Positions 44,949 through 55,069 of a stretch of 64,000 bases of DNA are shown here, piece by piece. Positions within the stretch are counted from its first letter, which is position 1; the number at the start of each line of letters is the position of its first letter. The stretch comes from Puccinia triticina (lineage: Eukaryota; Basidiomycota; Pucciniomycetes; Pucciniales; Pucciniaceae), in the NCBI RefSeq assembly GCF_026914185.1, contig NC_070568.1:6779501-6843500 (forward strand), read 5' to 3'. Under the pieces are notes generated by a model that was given only the letters and a program-made list of their open reading frames with translations, was not told the DNA's origin and made no database searches. Both the position numbers and the translations under genes were made by a program.

Positions 44949-46550
44949 ATTCCTACGTTTCTGACTTGTGAATTCTCTTTTTCATCAGTTAAAAAAGCGG
45001 CTTTCTCCAAACCGGATTTCACATGCAGCTTTGCAAACCCCAAGGCGCTTAATCCGGCTCAGCAAAGCATCAACCAAGAAGTACTTCAATCCACCCCCAA
45101 ACACTCTTGAAACCCCTGTTTGCAAAACCTGTCCTGGCGACTCCCACAATCCTCTTGAGTCACTGCCAGCATAATTGGCTGGGTTGAGGTTATCCCAGTT
45201 AAACTGGTATGAACTCAACCAATTTAAACTTAGTTGATCTCAACTGATGAGATATAAATCCAAGGTACCCCCCTTGATTTTATATTTCATTGGATGAGAT
45301 CAACCCATTTTAAATTGGCTGAGTGCATCCCAGTTAAACTGGGATGACATCATCCCAGCCAAACATGCTGGCAGTGAGTGTGTCAGAAACATCCAGAATT
45401 GATGCCCTAGATTACCTGATGTATCAGGGCTGCCTTTTTGCATTGGGCCACCGACTTCAAACCAACATGCTCCATGTGCTCCACCTGCCTTACAATTCCT
45501 CTCCAAAAAGCAGCTACGACATCAAGAATTAAAAGCAGCCAAACAACTTCAAGACAGGCAGAAGGCCAACCTCAAATTCTCTGGCAAAGAACAAATTACC
45601 ACACATGTTTGCAGGAAGGACCACAATGCGGGAATTCAGATGTTTTGCAAGAGCTTCATTGCCTACGCCAACAGCAGCTGCAAACACATTGTTTCTGTAG
45701 TCAAATTCAACCCGTTTGCCACCATGGACAGCTCATTGAAAGCCCGATTTCAAAATCTCAGCCGCCATCTAATCCAGCAACAACACCTCAAATGGTCCAG
45801 CATACGAAGGCGATCTTTTTAGTTTAGGTTGGCAGAAAGCGTACAAAGCAAAGACTACGATTGGAATAACGGGTATTGCGGAGAAGGCAGCTTGTGATTG
45901 TGATGGGTGGGAAGAACTTCAAACTGGTCTGCCTGAAGTCAATCAATTTATTGGCGAACGATTCAAGGCCCTTTCTAAACCTCTGTTTGATGAAGTCAAA
46001 GAACATTTTCAGCCATTGAATGCTCCAGGCTTGTCTCCAGATTTTGTCACGGATCCTGAAGCTTTTACTTGTCACTTATCCTATACCCTCAACAATTTCG
46101 CAAACAACTGCCACACCAATCAAGACTCATCCCCCTACAAGTTTGTCACATGGCTCCCAATTGACAAATCCACTGATGACTTAATTGAAGGCAAGTTAGA
46201 TGGGCACAGTGGCAAATTTGTCTTCCCTAAAAATGGATTTGGTCTCGATTTTTCAGGTTTTCAAGGTGTTGTTGAGTGTGCATGGAAAGCTACACACTAT
46301 GCTCATCTTACTCTCCCTTCCACTAGTCCCATTTCGTCTCCACATACTTGACTTGGTTACTCCGTCCAGCTGCCCGCCAAAACCCAAAGAGCTTTGCAAC
46401 TGATCAAAGATGAGTACTACAAAAAAAGTAAAGACAAAAAAGACTGGGTTCCTTGTGATAAAGCTAAACTACTTCATGATTCACTTGCATATCCTAAAAA
46501 AGGGAAGAGAAAAAATGTTGAAGATTCACTTGTCAAGCCAAAAAAATAAT
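44949..46550 (+). pseudogene. Tet-like 2OG-Fe(II) oxygenase pseudogene
   Basis: In-order blocks resemble the Tet-like oxygenases (2OG-FeII_Oxy_6 type) expanded in rusts: AYANSSCKHIVSVVKFNPF; then GWQKAYKAKTTIGITGI; then CHLSYTLNNFANNCHTNQDS with the metal-binding His; then FVTWLPIDKSTDDLIEGKL, GHSGKFVFPKNGFGLDFSGF, QGVVECAWKATHYAHLTLPS with the distal His; and LGYSVQLPAKTQRALQLIK. The canonical HxD reads H-T-N, so one metal ligand appears lost. Damage: stop after RRRSF near 45820 with a frame change, TGA at 46349, and the CACTG element at 45161. Such enzymes oxidise 5-methylcytosine in other fungi; no activity is expected here. Confidence 0.7.
45161..45376. mobile_element. CACTG-ended MITE, AGT duplication
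   Basis: CACTGCCAGCATAATTGGCTGGG and the inverse CCCAGCCAAACATGCTGGCAGTG bound 216 bp. AGT flanks both ends. Internal ATCCCAGTTAAACTGG palindromes are present. CACTG ends with 3-bp duplication are typical of CACTA/EnSpm-type elements. Confidence 0.8.
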
Positions 46551-46599
46551 AATCTTCTACTAATTCAAAATCCAAGTCACATAAAACAACAATTGTGAG

Positions 46600-48530
46600 T
46601 TAGTTCAAGAGCTTAGCGATTCTCTCAATCTCATCTATAGACTTTCCAGCATCTAAAAACTTGGCAAACAACTCCATCTTCTTTGACTTATTCTCTTGAG
46701 AACCTTGGCAATTGAGTTTTTCCAATTCAAACTTTTGATCTTTGTCCCTCTCCTCCTTCTCCAAGGTCAACTTCTTCTCCTCCAACTTGATTCTGTGATC
46801 CCACTTTTTTACCTCAGGTTCCTTTGTATGATTGAATTTCTTTTTATCCAAATCGATTCCTTTACTATCATTTTGAATCAATAGATGATACTCCATCTTC
46901 TCAAAGTTTAGATTCTCTCAAGCAACCTCAGACTTGCCTAAAAACACATTCAAAAAAATTGCATCAATTACAATTCCAAACAAAAATTCAATAGGATGAC
47001 AGACCAGCTTCCCTCTTCAATGCGTAATCTTCATAGGCAACAAAAGTACTAGGAACACTGCTTTGGTGAGACTGGCTTTTAGGGTTGATGTTTTTGGAGT
47101 TTGAAGCTTGGTGTTTCCCTTTATTTGTACTAGGCCTCGGAGTTTCAGAAGATGTGTCGTCATTTGTCAAATTGTCCAAGGCAAGCTCAGCAGCTGTCAA
47201 ACCAGTGGATGAAGATTTGTGCTTCTTCTTTCTTGAAGCTGGTTTCTTAGGTTGACTGGAGTCTTCATCATTTGTATTGTGTACTGCAACCTCGGCAGCT
47301 GAGAACAATGTGGACTTCTTCTTCTTTGCTGCAGTTTTCTTTGTTGGGCCTGCAGCTTCACTTTGATCGGAATTGTCCTTTTGAGAAGGTTTGGTGAAAG
47401 CTGTCAAAGTTGATTTATAAAGTTCCTTGCGCTTCCTCTTTGATCCCATTTCTTTCGATGGAGAGTCGTTCAAATCATTGTTGTCTTGCAGGCCAATATC
47501 TTGTGAAGTGTTGTTGAGATTGATTTGAGAGGCCAGATTGATCTTTTTAGAATTTCTTCTGGTGTTGATAAAATTGTTGCCTGATGGAAGGCTATCACAT
47601 TGTTGAACAAACAATTTATTGGAAAGCTGGACAGGAGCATGTATCAGTAAACATTATTTCAATGAATTTGATTTCAATTAAAAACGTACATCTAATCTTG
47701 CCACAGCTTTTGGATCTCCTCGATTTTCATTTGAATGATCTGAATTTTTGCTCTAAGAATTTCAATTTGTATTCAGTTTAGTTATGAAACAAAACAATTT
47801 GTATGAATGATTTAGGTGTGCTTACACTCACTCGATTCTCCTCAACATACTCAATTGAGCTATCATCATCAGAGGTTGGTTTGGGTCCATTTTTTTGATG
47901 CTTCTTTGGACTTCTCAACAAAGGATCAATTGCGGAGGAGTTTGATTGCTTCTCTTCATCGGAGCTGTCAGAGCCGTCTTTGTTTTTTTCATCTGAATGA
48001 TCCTCAGAAGAATGACTTGAATCCTCTGCATCTTTCCAACACCAAGGATTCACATCTGGACAATTACCAAATAAGTCGTTCATTTCAGCATAAAGGGCAC
48101 ACATGCTGTCAAGCTTCTCAGCAATTGTACTGATTCCAGCTTGTCGATCGTTGGGGGTTAGACCAAATCCAGTAGAAAGTGATTGTGTATGAGCCTTCTT
48201 GTATTTCGTGTGGTAAGACATGAATCAATCTTTCATTTGTTGAGGTGTGAGATTGATTTTTGAGGGAGACTGATTGCAAAGGTTGATAGCCATTAACTTG
48301 TAACCATTGATATTCCCTTTAACTGGTTGTCCAACTTTAGGGGCCTTGTTGTCTCCAAAACAAGCGATGTAGTTTTTCCTGTCTCTGAGCCAGTTGATTA
48401 TGATAAGGTAATCTTCTTGCTTCAGATGACCTTGGGTAGTAGCAATTTTGTCCCCTCTCCTGAATGGTTCTTTGGGAATTGGTTCTTAAGGAAGGACCTT
48501 GATTCCTTCCGTGTTGGTTTCTTTGCTGCC
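46600..48530 (-). pseudogene. Myb/SANT-like accessory protein of the Harbinger-type element
   Basis: On the minus strand: EDYLIIINWLRDRKNYIACF, KGNINGYKLMAINLC, then NLTPQQMKD-stop-FMSYHTKYKKAHTQSLSTGFG, a Myb/SANT-like trihelix pattern, followed by LDSMCALYAEMNDLFG, acidic DSSHSSEDHSDEKNKDGSDSS, basic KKTAAKKKKSTLF and RKKKHKSSST tracts, and a C-terminal coiled coil (IKLEEKKLTLEKEERDKDQKFELEKL). The TGA at 48225-48227 and a frame change upstream of about 48440 are the visible lesions. In PIF/Harbinger elements this protein helps the transposase reach DNA. It converges with the oxygenase relic. Confidence 0.65.
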
Positions 48531-48883
48531 AAAAATTTGTTTTGGGCCATTCTGTTGGTATGATGAAGAAGGATGAGAAAGAGATCAATGGGATCAAAGG
48601 TATAAGTATACTTTGAATCAACGTGGAGTTAAAACTTACCTTGAAAAAACAGATTCAAATGAAGTCGGGGTGGTTGAGGTTGGTGTGTGGATGATATTTC
48701 GGCTGGGATGATTTGATTTGTACTTCAAAATCAGATGTATTTGGTTGAGAACAGGTATTTTTTTGTCTTATATTTGACAGGCCCTGGCCAAAAAAGATTT
48801 TTTTTTAGCTTTTGCAATCAAGGATTGCGTGAGACCCGTTGATTAGGTAATGGTGGGTTTGGTCATATTTGATACCCCCTATA

Positions 48884-49275
48884 GTTGCAGAAACACCAAG
48901 AAACTAACAAAGGTGTGCGATTTGGCAACTGATCAGATTGTAGCTGCTGCATAATGGATGTGACCCCAAATATAATATTTCAGGATTTATATGCAGAAAA
49001 ACTCTCCAATGAAATCTTTTGCGGAAATATTCCTCATTAATCTGTGGTTGATAACAAAAGTAGATAAAAGAAGACCCTGACAGAAGTATGCTAAACCAGG
49101 GTAAACTAATTTCAAAAGGCCTTGTATGCATGTAGCATATCAAGGATGATATGCAATATCTTCAGGAAATTTAAGGTCACACCAAATTAACAATTTGTAA
49201 AGGATGCTATTATGAGAGAGGTGAGGGGTCAATGTTTCCCTTTCTTAAAAAAAGTAGATTTGGTGACTTCTGATA
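48884..49275 (-). repeat. Right arm: inverse of the 24635-25080 flank and satellite
   Basis: Reads GTTGCAGAAACACCAAGAAACTAACAAAGG, then the inverse of the GCATATCATCCTTGATATGC and CCTCACCTCTCTCATAATA blocks of the left arm, and reaches GTAGATTTGGTGACTTCTGATAACATC, the unfilled version of the 23770 insertion site. From 49276 to 49400 a GAGACCCCTCATACACCCTGGATTAATCC block is in the same orientation as at 23670-23760. Confidence 0.8.
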
Positions 49276-49519
49276 ACATCAATGGTTGAAGTAAAAAAAA
49301 CAATTCAAACTTTTTGAGACCCCTCATACACCCTGGATTAATCCTAAAACTTGCAATGTTTTTTTTTTCAGGAAGAACATAATGGTGTATGTATAAGACA
49401 CAATGCCAGCGCTTAGCTGGGATAGAGTAAGGATGTGAGAAAATGGAAAACAGATTTTATAATTGGAGGGAAAGAATCCCAACGCCAAAATGCAAGATTC
49501 TCTCACGCGAGAATCTCGT

Positions 49520-49975
49520 TATTAGGCATAAGCCCCGCTTGCACCTTCGGCTTGGCGGTGCCGCGGGCTTTGTTACGCTCGTTGTATACTCGCTTTGCCG
49601 CATACAGGGTGAGGCTGGGCGGCCCCTATGGACTCCACCCACCTCCCGCTGCGCTCCCAGCAAAAAACATTATGACATTCTCTACCATACCGCGAAGCTC
49701 TCAAGACAGACAAACCAACTATCAAAGATTATTCCAGGATGTTGCAACAGGTCAGTGATTAATAGAATCTTACTATACATGTGCACCAGGAGGTGGCATG
49801 AAGGTTTCTATCTCTTTTTTCCAAAAACAGGAGAGACAACGCGGTACGAACAAAAAAGTTAATCACAATAGATGTGAAGAAACAGTGTGTGGTTACAGTT
49901 TCCGCATCATGTGATTACAATTTGTGCAGGGTTGGTTTCACACAAAAAGCAGAAAATTGTACATCTTTGCCAGCT
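49520..49975. repeat. GC-rich repeat fragment and 3' flank of the second P450
   Basis: CCCGCTTGCACC...GGCGGTGCCGCGGGC hairpins and ACTCCACCCACCTCCCGCTGCGCTCCC; the inverse of the latter is at 18405-18435 and a related CCCACCTCCCGTTACACTCCCGGTAA is at 59030. No gene in this part. Confidence 0.5.
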
Positions 49976-52783
49976 TCAGTTTCTGTGTTTAACTGAAATC
50001 ATCATAGGGTTTTCCATGGGCAGAGTTAATGAAGCTTTGTACGCCGGAACCTGATATCGACTCGGGATACCTTCTATCATCTCGCTTTTGGGTACATTAT
50101 CCAACCTGTTATTTAGTGAGATCGTGGGTTTTTGTGATTAGTGAAGCGCTTGATACATAGGGTTTTTTTGATGACCAGATCAAGACCCACCATCCGTCTG
50201 AAAATTCTAGCTCGAAGTTTTGGAAAACTTCAACAATCACCTTAACAGCTTCAAACATTGCCAAGTTCATCCCTAAACAAAGCCTTGGCCCACCCTGATT
50301 GGATGATAAATTAAAGCGGTGTGTAAATCCATAAAATAATTTTATTGATCCACGAATGAATAAACGCAGAGTTGAAGAGTAAAAATCATCAATCTCTGCG
50401 GATAAATATTGGAGTCCAAGAGTATTTGAATGAAATAAATGTCTTACGTTGAATGCATGGAATTTGAACTGTCCAGACTGCTTTATACGACCCGCTTGAT
50501 CAATCCATCGATCTGGCTTGAATTCTCCACAATCAGGCCATATAGCAGCATCTCGACCCATTTGCCAATCGCTAAATTGAGAAGACCAAAAAGAAAAACA
50601 TTGTCAGTCCAGCAGATCAAATTAAAGGGATGTACGTTGACAACCTCCATCGAACCGCATCGCCGGCCTGGATTGTCGGTCCTCCAGGAATTTGGTCATC
50701 GCCTAAAGCGATCTTTCCATTCTAAGGTAAACAATGATCGATACGATGGTATACGCATCAAAATTTAGAAATAAATACTGTGATGAGAGGGACAGGAAGA
50801 ATGCCTGACCTTGGGAACGCTAGGATGCAATCTGAGAGTTTCGAGTATCACTGAATAGGGCACAACAAATTGCCTGTGATTCGCGTATGTGACGTGTCTG
50901 GAATCATTTACTTCTCCGCCCAGAAGCGTGTTTGCTTCCTCCCGAATTTTGGAAACCAACTCCTTGTTCATCAACAGATGAAAGAAGGACCATGACAGTG
51001 TTTGTGCGGTGGTGTCACTTTTTCCGAAATTTGTTTGTCAGTTAAGTTGTACTGTGAACTCAATGTCGTAGGCATTAGATCACGCACCGCCCAGCAAAGA
51101 GGAGAGTCATTGCAGTGTCCCTCAACTCAACACGTCCCAAGCCACCTCCACGATCGTCCCGGGCGTTAATAAAGAGAGTTAATAAATCTTCGGGTAGTTC
51201 TTGATCTTCTAAACCATTTTGTTGGGATAATAAGGCTATTCGTTCATCAATGAGGGAGTAGGCGAAATCATCGATGACTCGGAGCGAGTTTGTCATGTTT
51301 TTCCCCATGGGGCTAATGCTTTCAATCAGCCCCCATCCTACTCTCACTGCCATCCTAAAATCTGATTGATCCTGTGCAAAATTAAACGCGTCCACAAATG
51401 GAAGGGTCGACTGGCCAAGCTTAGATGGTGTTGTTGATTTTGATTGACCGCTGTGCTTGGTTCCGATGATCTCCAGATCTTTGCCAAATCTATGTACTCA
51501 AAGCGGATTCGATTGAGAGATCCAAATTTCATTTCCGTTAGAGAGCTTGAAAAGCAAAACAAAGGACAAATTACTGACGTCATTTGCACCAATGAATCCA
51601 AAGTAAAGCGGAAGAAAAGGTCACAAATATCAATACTGAGCTGTTCTTCGGCAGCAGATTTCAGCTCTTCCGCCAGCCGACCCATGGTCTTAGTGGCGGA
51701 AGGCTCAATGATAGTCTTCCAAATAAAATCAAGTGGATATCGATTAGCTAAGCCTATTCATCTTTGCTTCTTTTCAAGTATACATAGATTAGATATGTTT
51801 ACCTTGAAAGTCTTGACAGTGAAAATTGTCGATGTAGCCTGGCGAGCTCTTTTCCATAATTCACCGTCCGCGACGAAAATACCTTGTCCAAACATGTCCC
51901 ACATGGGTTGCAGCAGATGACCCTGTGAAATTTAAATCGAGATGGCTCAAGTCCCATTCGGATGGTAGATCAAAATCTATGTTAAAGTACCTTTACATAG
52001 TTATCAAAATTGGCTATCAGAGTAAGGTCAGGGCTTTGTGAAATCGCTTGAAGAGCTCCACCCATGATGTTTACTCAGACTATCTGCTTACTTTTCTGCA
52101 CGTATTCAAGCCAGTCTGGCTTGCTAATGTCAATAATCCGTATTCCGGGGAGGGTAAAACTAAAACCAGGTCCCATCTTTAAAGCTTTGATTGTAAAATC
52201 CTCCAAAGGTCGAGATCTATTTTTGATAACCCCTGGGAGCTTGATGAATAAGCGGATGTATGAATGGAGGCGGGGAGAAGCACTCGGTATCGGTATCTAA
52301 ACCTATCTCAAGTGCTTACATGCGATATGGATCAAAATCAAAGTCGCGTACCTCTCCAAGTCTGAGCAAAAGAATTCAAAGAAAGAGTTAGCAGACGGTG
52401 TAAGAAAGGTGTAAGGATGTATCTGAAGATGGAAATCCACGTACAACGGCCATCCAGGCAACTCTGAAAATGCAGGATCATTCCTCTTCTTGGTTCCGAT
52501 TGCTTGATGAATGTCAATTAAGAAATAATAAAGTGAAACAAGAAACAAAACATTTCTCAGTCATGTCATTGGTCATGAGCCTTGTTGAATCTGCACATTA
52601 ACTATCAGCACGTACCACGATTGCGACTAGCATCAGCAGACAAGGGGTGGAGTTCATCAGAACCGTCAATGACCAGTCGAGCCCGATTTGTACGAGGAGG
52701 GGCAAATGTCAAAAGGGGACTGACTACTTGATCAAAAGGTACACGAGAGTGAGAGCGACCAGGTTCCCCAGAGTAAATATCAT
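49976..52783 (-). CDS. Cytochrome P450 monooxygenase, 14 exons, paralogue
   Basis: Exons 52783-52728, 52626-52616, 52502-52445, 52361-52352, 52239-52092, 52013-51991, 51922-51803, 51715-51579, 51489-51088, 51017-50810, 50721-50645, 50571-50448, 50294-50191 and 50105-49976 total 1608 nt, a 535-residue protein. Motifs: N-terminal anchor MIFTLGNLVALTLVYLLI, ELPGWPLLGE, AGRDTT at about 320, ETLRLHPSVPK, FKPDRW, heme loop GGPRLCLG with Cys at about 464, and the YKASLTLPMENPMM C-terminus. Exon lengths 11, 58, 10, 148, 23, 137, 208, 77 and 104 nt are identical to the 10525 gene, so the two are duplicates. The same CYP52/86-type lipid hydroxylation role is inferred. Intact by this model. Confidence 0.92.
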
Positions 52784-53865
52784 GGAAGAGTTGAAATACT
52801 GTTGAGTCAACCCAAGCAGGTTTCCTGAAGCCGAGATGATGCCACACTTTCCGGGTGACGACGTGTCCGACCAACTTTCTGGGCGGATTTGAGTGCTGCC
52901 TGATGAAATGACAGCCGTTTGGTGACCCCGGCGAGAGTCTAGAATAAGAAAAATCCGATTGGATAACAAAATGAAACAGTTCGGCCCTCTTCTCGGAATA
53001 AGCTATCGTTGATTGAGACCACAGCGAACCACCAGCCACTGTTCAGTTTGATGGGGTTATGAATCACAGTTCTTGTTAAACATTCAAGGTGAGCTTACGA
53101 GGTTGTGCTGTCCCCCACGCTGTGCTGGCTTAGGTCGCTTTTCCACCGCTGGTCGTTGGGCGCAGAGATTTCACAGTTTAAATAATCACAATTCTGAAGA
53201 TGATTTCAAAATCAAGGTGAGGAGCAAACCATGCATGACAACAAAGACAAAGGCAGCTCCAACGATGTGTATGATGTCCCCGTGCATGCTTGCCTTTTGC
53301 GACTGTGCCCTCAGGTTAATCAAGACTGATCGCCATACACAGTCCACTCGAGCCTTAAAGGCCGGGAGGAACCGAGGGGGTTCTCTAGGAGTTATGCTGC
53401 GCGGAAGCGGCAGATGTGATATTGCAGTGCGCGGTGCGCTGCTACATTTTCGATGCTCTAGTGCATCTAGGGGATCCTGGAAGTCCGGGAAGGGCTTCCC
53501 GAGATCCCCGTGTACGGGTTGTGGAGAGGGGGAGGTAACAAGAAGTAGTCATGTTACTCCGTCTCTCTTCCATCTCTGCCTCCCTAGCCTGTCCGCGAGG
53601 GCTTGAGCCTCAGGGGTAGTGAAGCCTAGCCCACCGGAGAGAAAAGGGAGAGAGAGGAAGAGCAGACGGAGAGAGCCTCCTCTCTGGAGCAGCACACACG
53701 GGTGTGTGTCGGCAAGGGTGTAAGACCCATTTCTCTAGGTGAGGAGACCTAGAGCCGAACCCATGCCTGCTGCGGCCCGTGCTGGGTGGATACTTCCCTG
53801 AGGGGATCAATTGGTGGATTCATTGCAAGATGGAGTCTCGAGTGATGGGGAGGGCATAGGGCTAG
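52784..53865. other. 5' flank of the P450 and 3' end of the YR retroelement
   Basis: 52784-53100 is the P450 upstream region. From about 53340 the sequence becomes GC-rich (GGGAGGAACCGAGGGGGTTC, GGAAGTCCGGGAAGGGCTTCCCGAG) and is probably the terminal repeat region of the leftward retroelement. Frames here (for example 53073-53606) lack domains. Confidence 0.4.
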
Positions 53866-54942
53866 CTATCTCTCCCAGTATCCGGCCAGTTCCTTCAATG
53901 CCTTGGAGGCTTCAGCCACTTCTGTTTTTGAGTAATCTCTAATGTAGAGTCGGTAGCATTCCGATTTCCATCGTCCCAACTTGCAGATGTCCTCCTTTGG
54001 GACCCCGAAGGCGTTTCTGAGGGAGGCGCCTCCTACTCAAAAGGAATGTCCGGAGACCCCATGGACGCCTAGATCCTTCCATGTCTGAGATAGGAAGACG
54101 CAAACCGCCCTCTTGGTTAGGTGAGTCCTGGTGCCATCGTGACCATTGTAGCCGAAAAGGGAAGTATCCGAGTGGGGCAACGCGTTTGCCATCCTGCGTC
54201 GTACCGCCGCTACCGGGCAGAGCATGTTGTTGAGACTTCGCAGAGATATAAGCTGGATCTCTCCCGGGGCGGCCGTCTTTGCTCCTTTCAGCGACAAAGT
54301 GGCTGTTTCGGCGCCGTCTGCTTTCCCGAAAGATACATCCAATGTGCGCAATTCAGCTGTCTTGTCCAGTGCTCCGGTGCTCTCGCGATATGTGACCTCC
54401 AGTAGTCTTGCCATTCCCCAGAATGCGACGATAGCTAGATCTAGGATTGCCTTTTGAAGCTCCGATCCTCCTGCCAAAGCGTTTGCTAGTCGGATTAGGT
54501 GTGGGATTCTGATAGCTCCTTTCTTCTCCCTAGGGGGGGTGGTCACATCTACATATGTCGAAGACCTCAAGAGGATAGCAACGGTGGCTCGGGTGTCCTT
54601 GGGGTATGGCTCCCTGTGATATAGGTGCCAAGCTAGGAGGCCGGATAAGTATTTCGCTAGCGTGTTCGCGGCTACGTCGTGTTCCGTGGGGGCATCTGCT
54701 ACTCTTCCCGCCCAGTAGCAAAATTCATAGATATCGTTAGGGCCAAGTGGTAGATGGAAAGGGATCCTGTTGGTTGCTTGAGCGAATTTAATGTACTTTT
54801 TAACAGCGGTATTATATGAGAGGAGTGTGTTCCAACGGTAGCTTCTGAGGAAGTGTTTCTCCCAGTCTGAGGGAGCCTCGGCGGAGCAAGAGCCGTCTCT
54901 GACAAAATAAGAGATCTTCTCTAGCTCTAAGCGTTGCGGCAT
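53866..54942 (-). pseudogene. Tyrosine recombinase of the DIRS/Ngaro-like element
   Basis: MPQRLELEKISYFVRDG opens an N-terminal SAM-like region (RWNTLLSYNTAVKKYIKFAQ). The catalytic domain shows AFWGMARLLEVT (first Arg) and GVSGHSF-stop-VGGASLRNAFG, where the HxxR arginine codon is TGA (54037-54039). LGRWKSECYRLYIRDYS carries the tyrosine region. One nucleotide change would explain the loss. The protein would end at TAG 53866-53868. Confidence 0.85.
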
Positions 54943-55069
54943 CTCACAACAAGAGTAGTGTGGGGGACGCTCCTCTCTGGGTAGATGGAGCTTAAGCCAC
55001 CTTGAAGGGCAGGTGGGGCATTGTCTTTTATCTTTTATCTATATTTCCTTATCATGCCCGTAAGGGGTT

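Larger units (their letters stand above)
38689..48880. mobile_element. 10.2-kb PIF/Harbinger-like composite transposon
   Basis: Left end AGGGGGTATCAAATATGA and right end TCATATTTGATACCCCCT are inverted, with similarity extending about 38 bp. ATA flanks both sides inside the satellite. Contents: Harbinger-type DDE transposase relic (+), Myb/SANT-like accessory relic (-), Tet-like 2OG oxygenase relic (+), and nested hAT-1 (42012-44940) and CACTG element (45161-45376). The transposase plus Myb-like pair is what PIF/Harbinger elements carry; the oxygenase is an extra passenger. Confidence 0.8.

Noticed and set aside
45300..45830. The stop near 45820 as an intron boundary of a working oxygenase gene
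   Set aside because: TTTTTAG-TTTAG sequence could be an acceptor, but the upstream frame has no matching donor, and the later TGA and missing metal ligand show that the gene is dead anyway.
53073..53606. 177-codon frame on the plus strand
   Set aside because: Runs through the P450 upstream region and the GC-rich end of the retroelement; composition is non-coding and no domain is visible.
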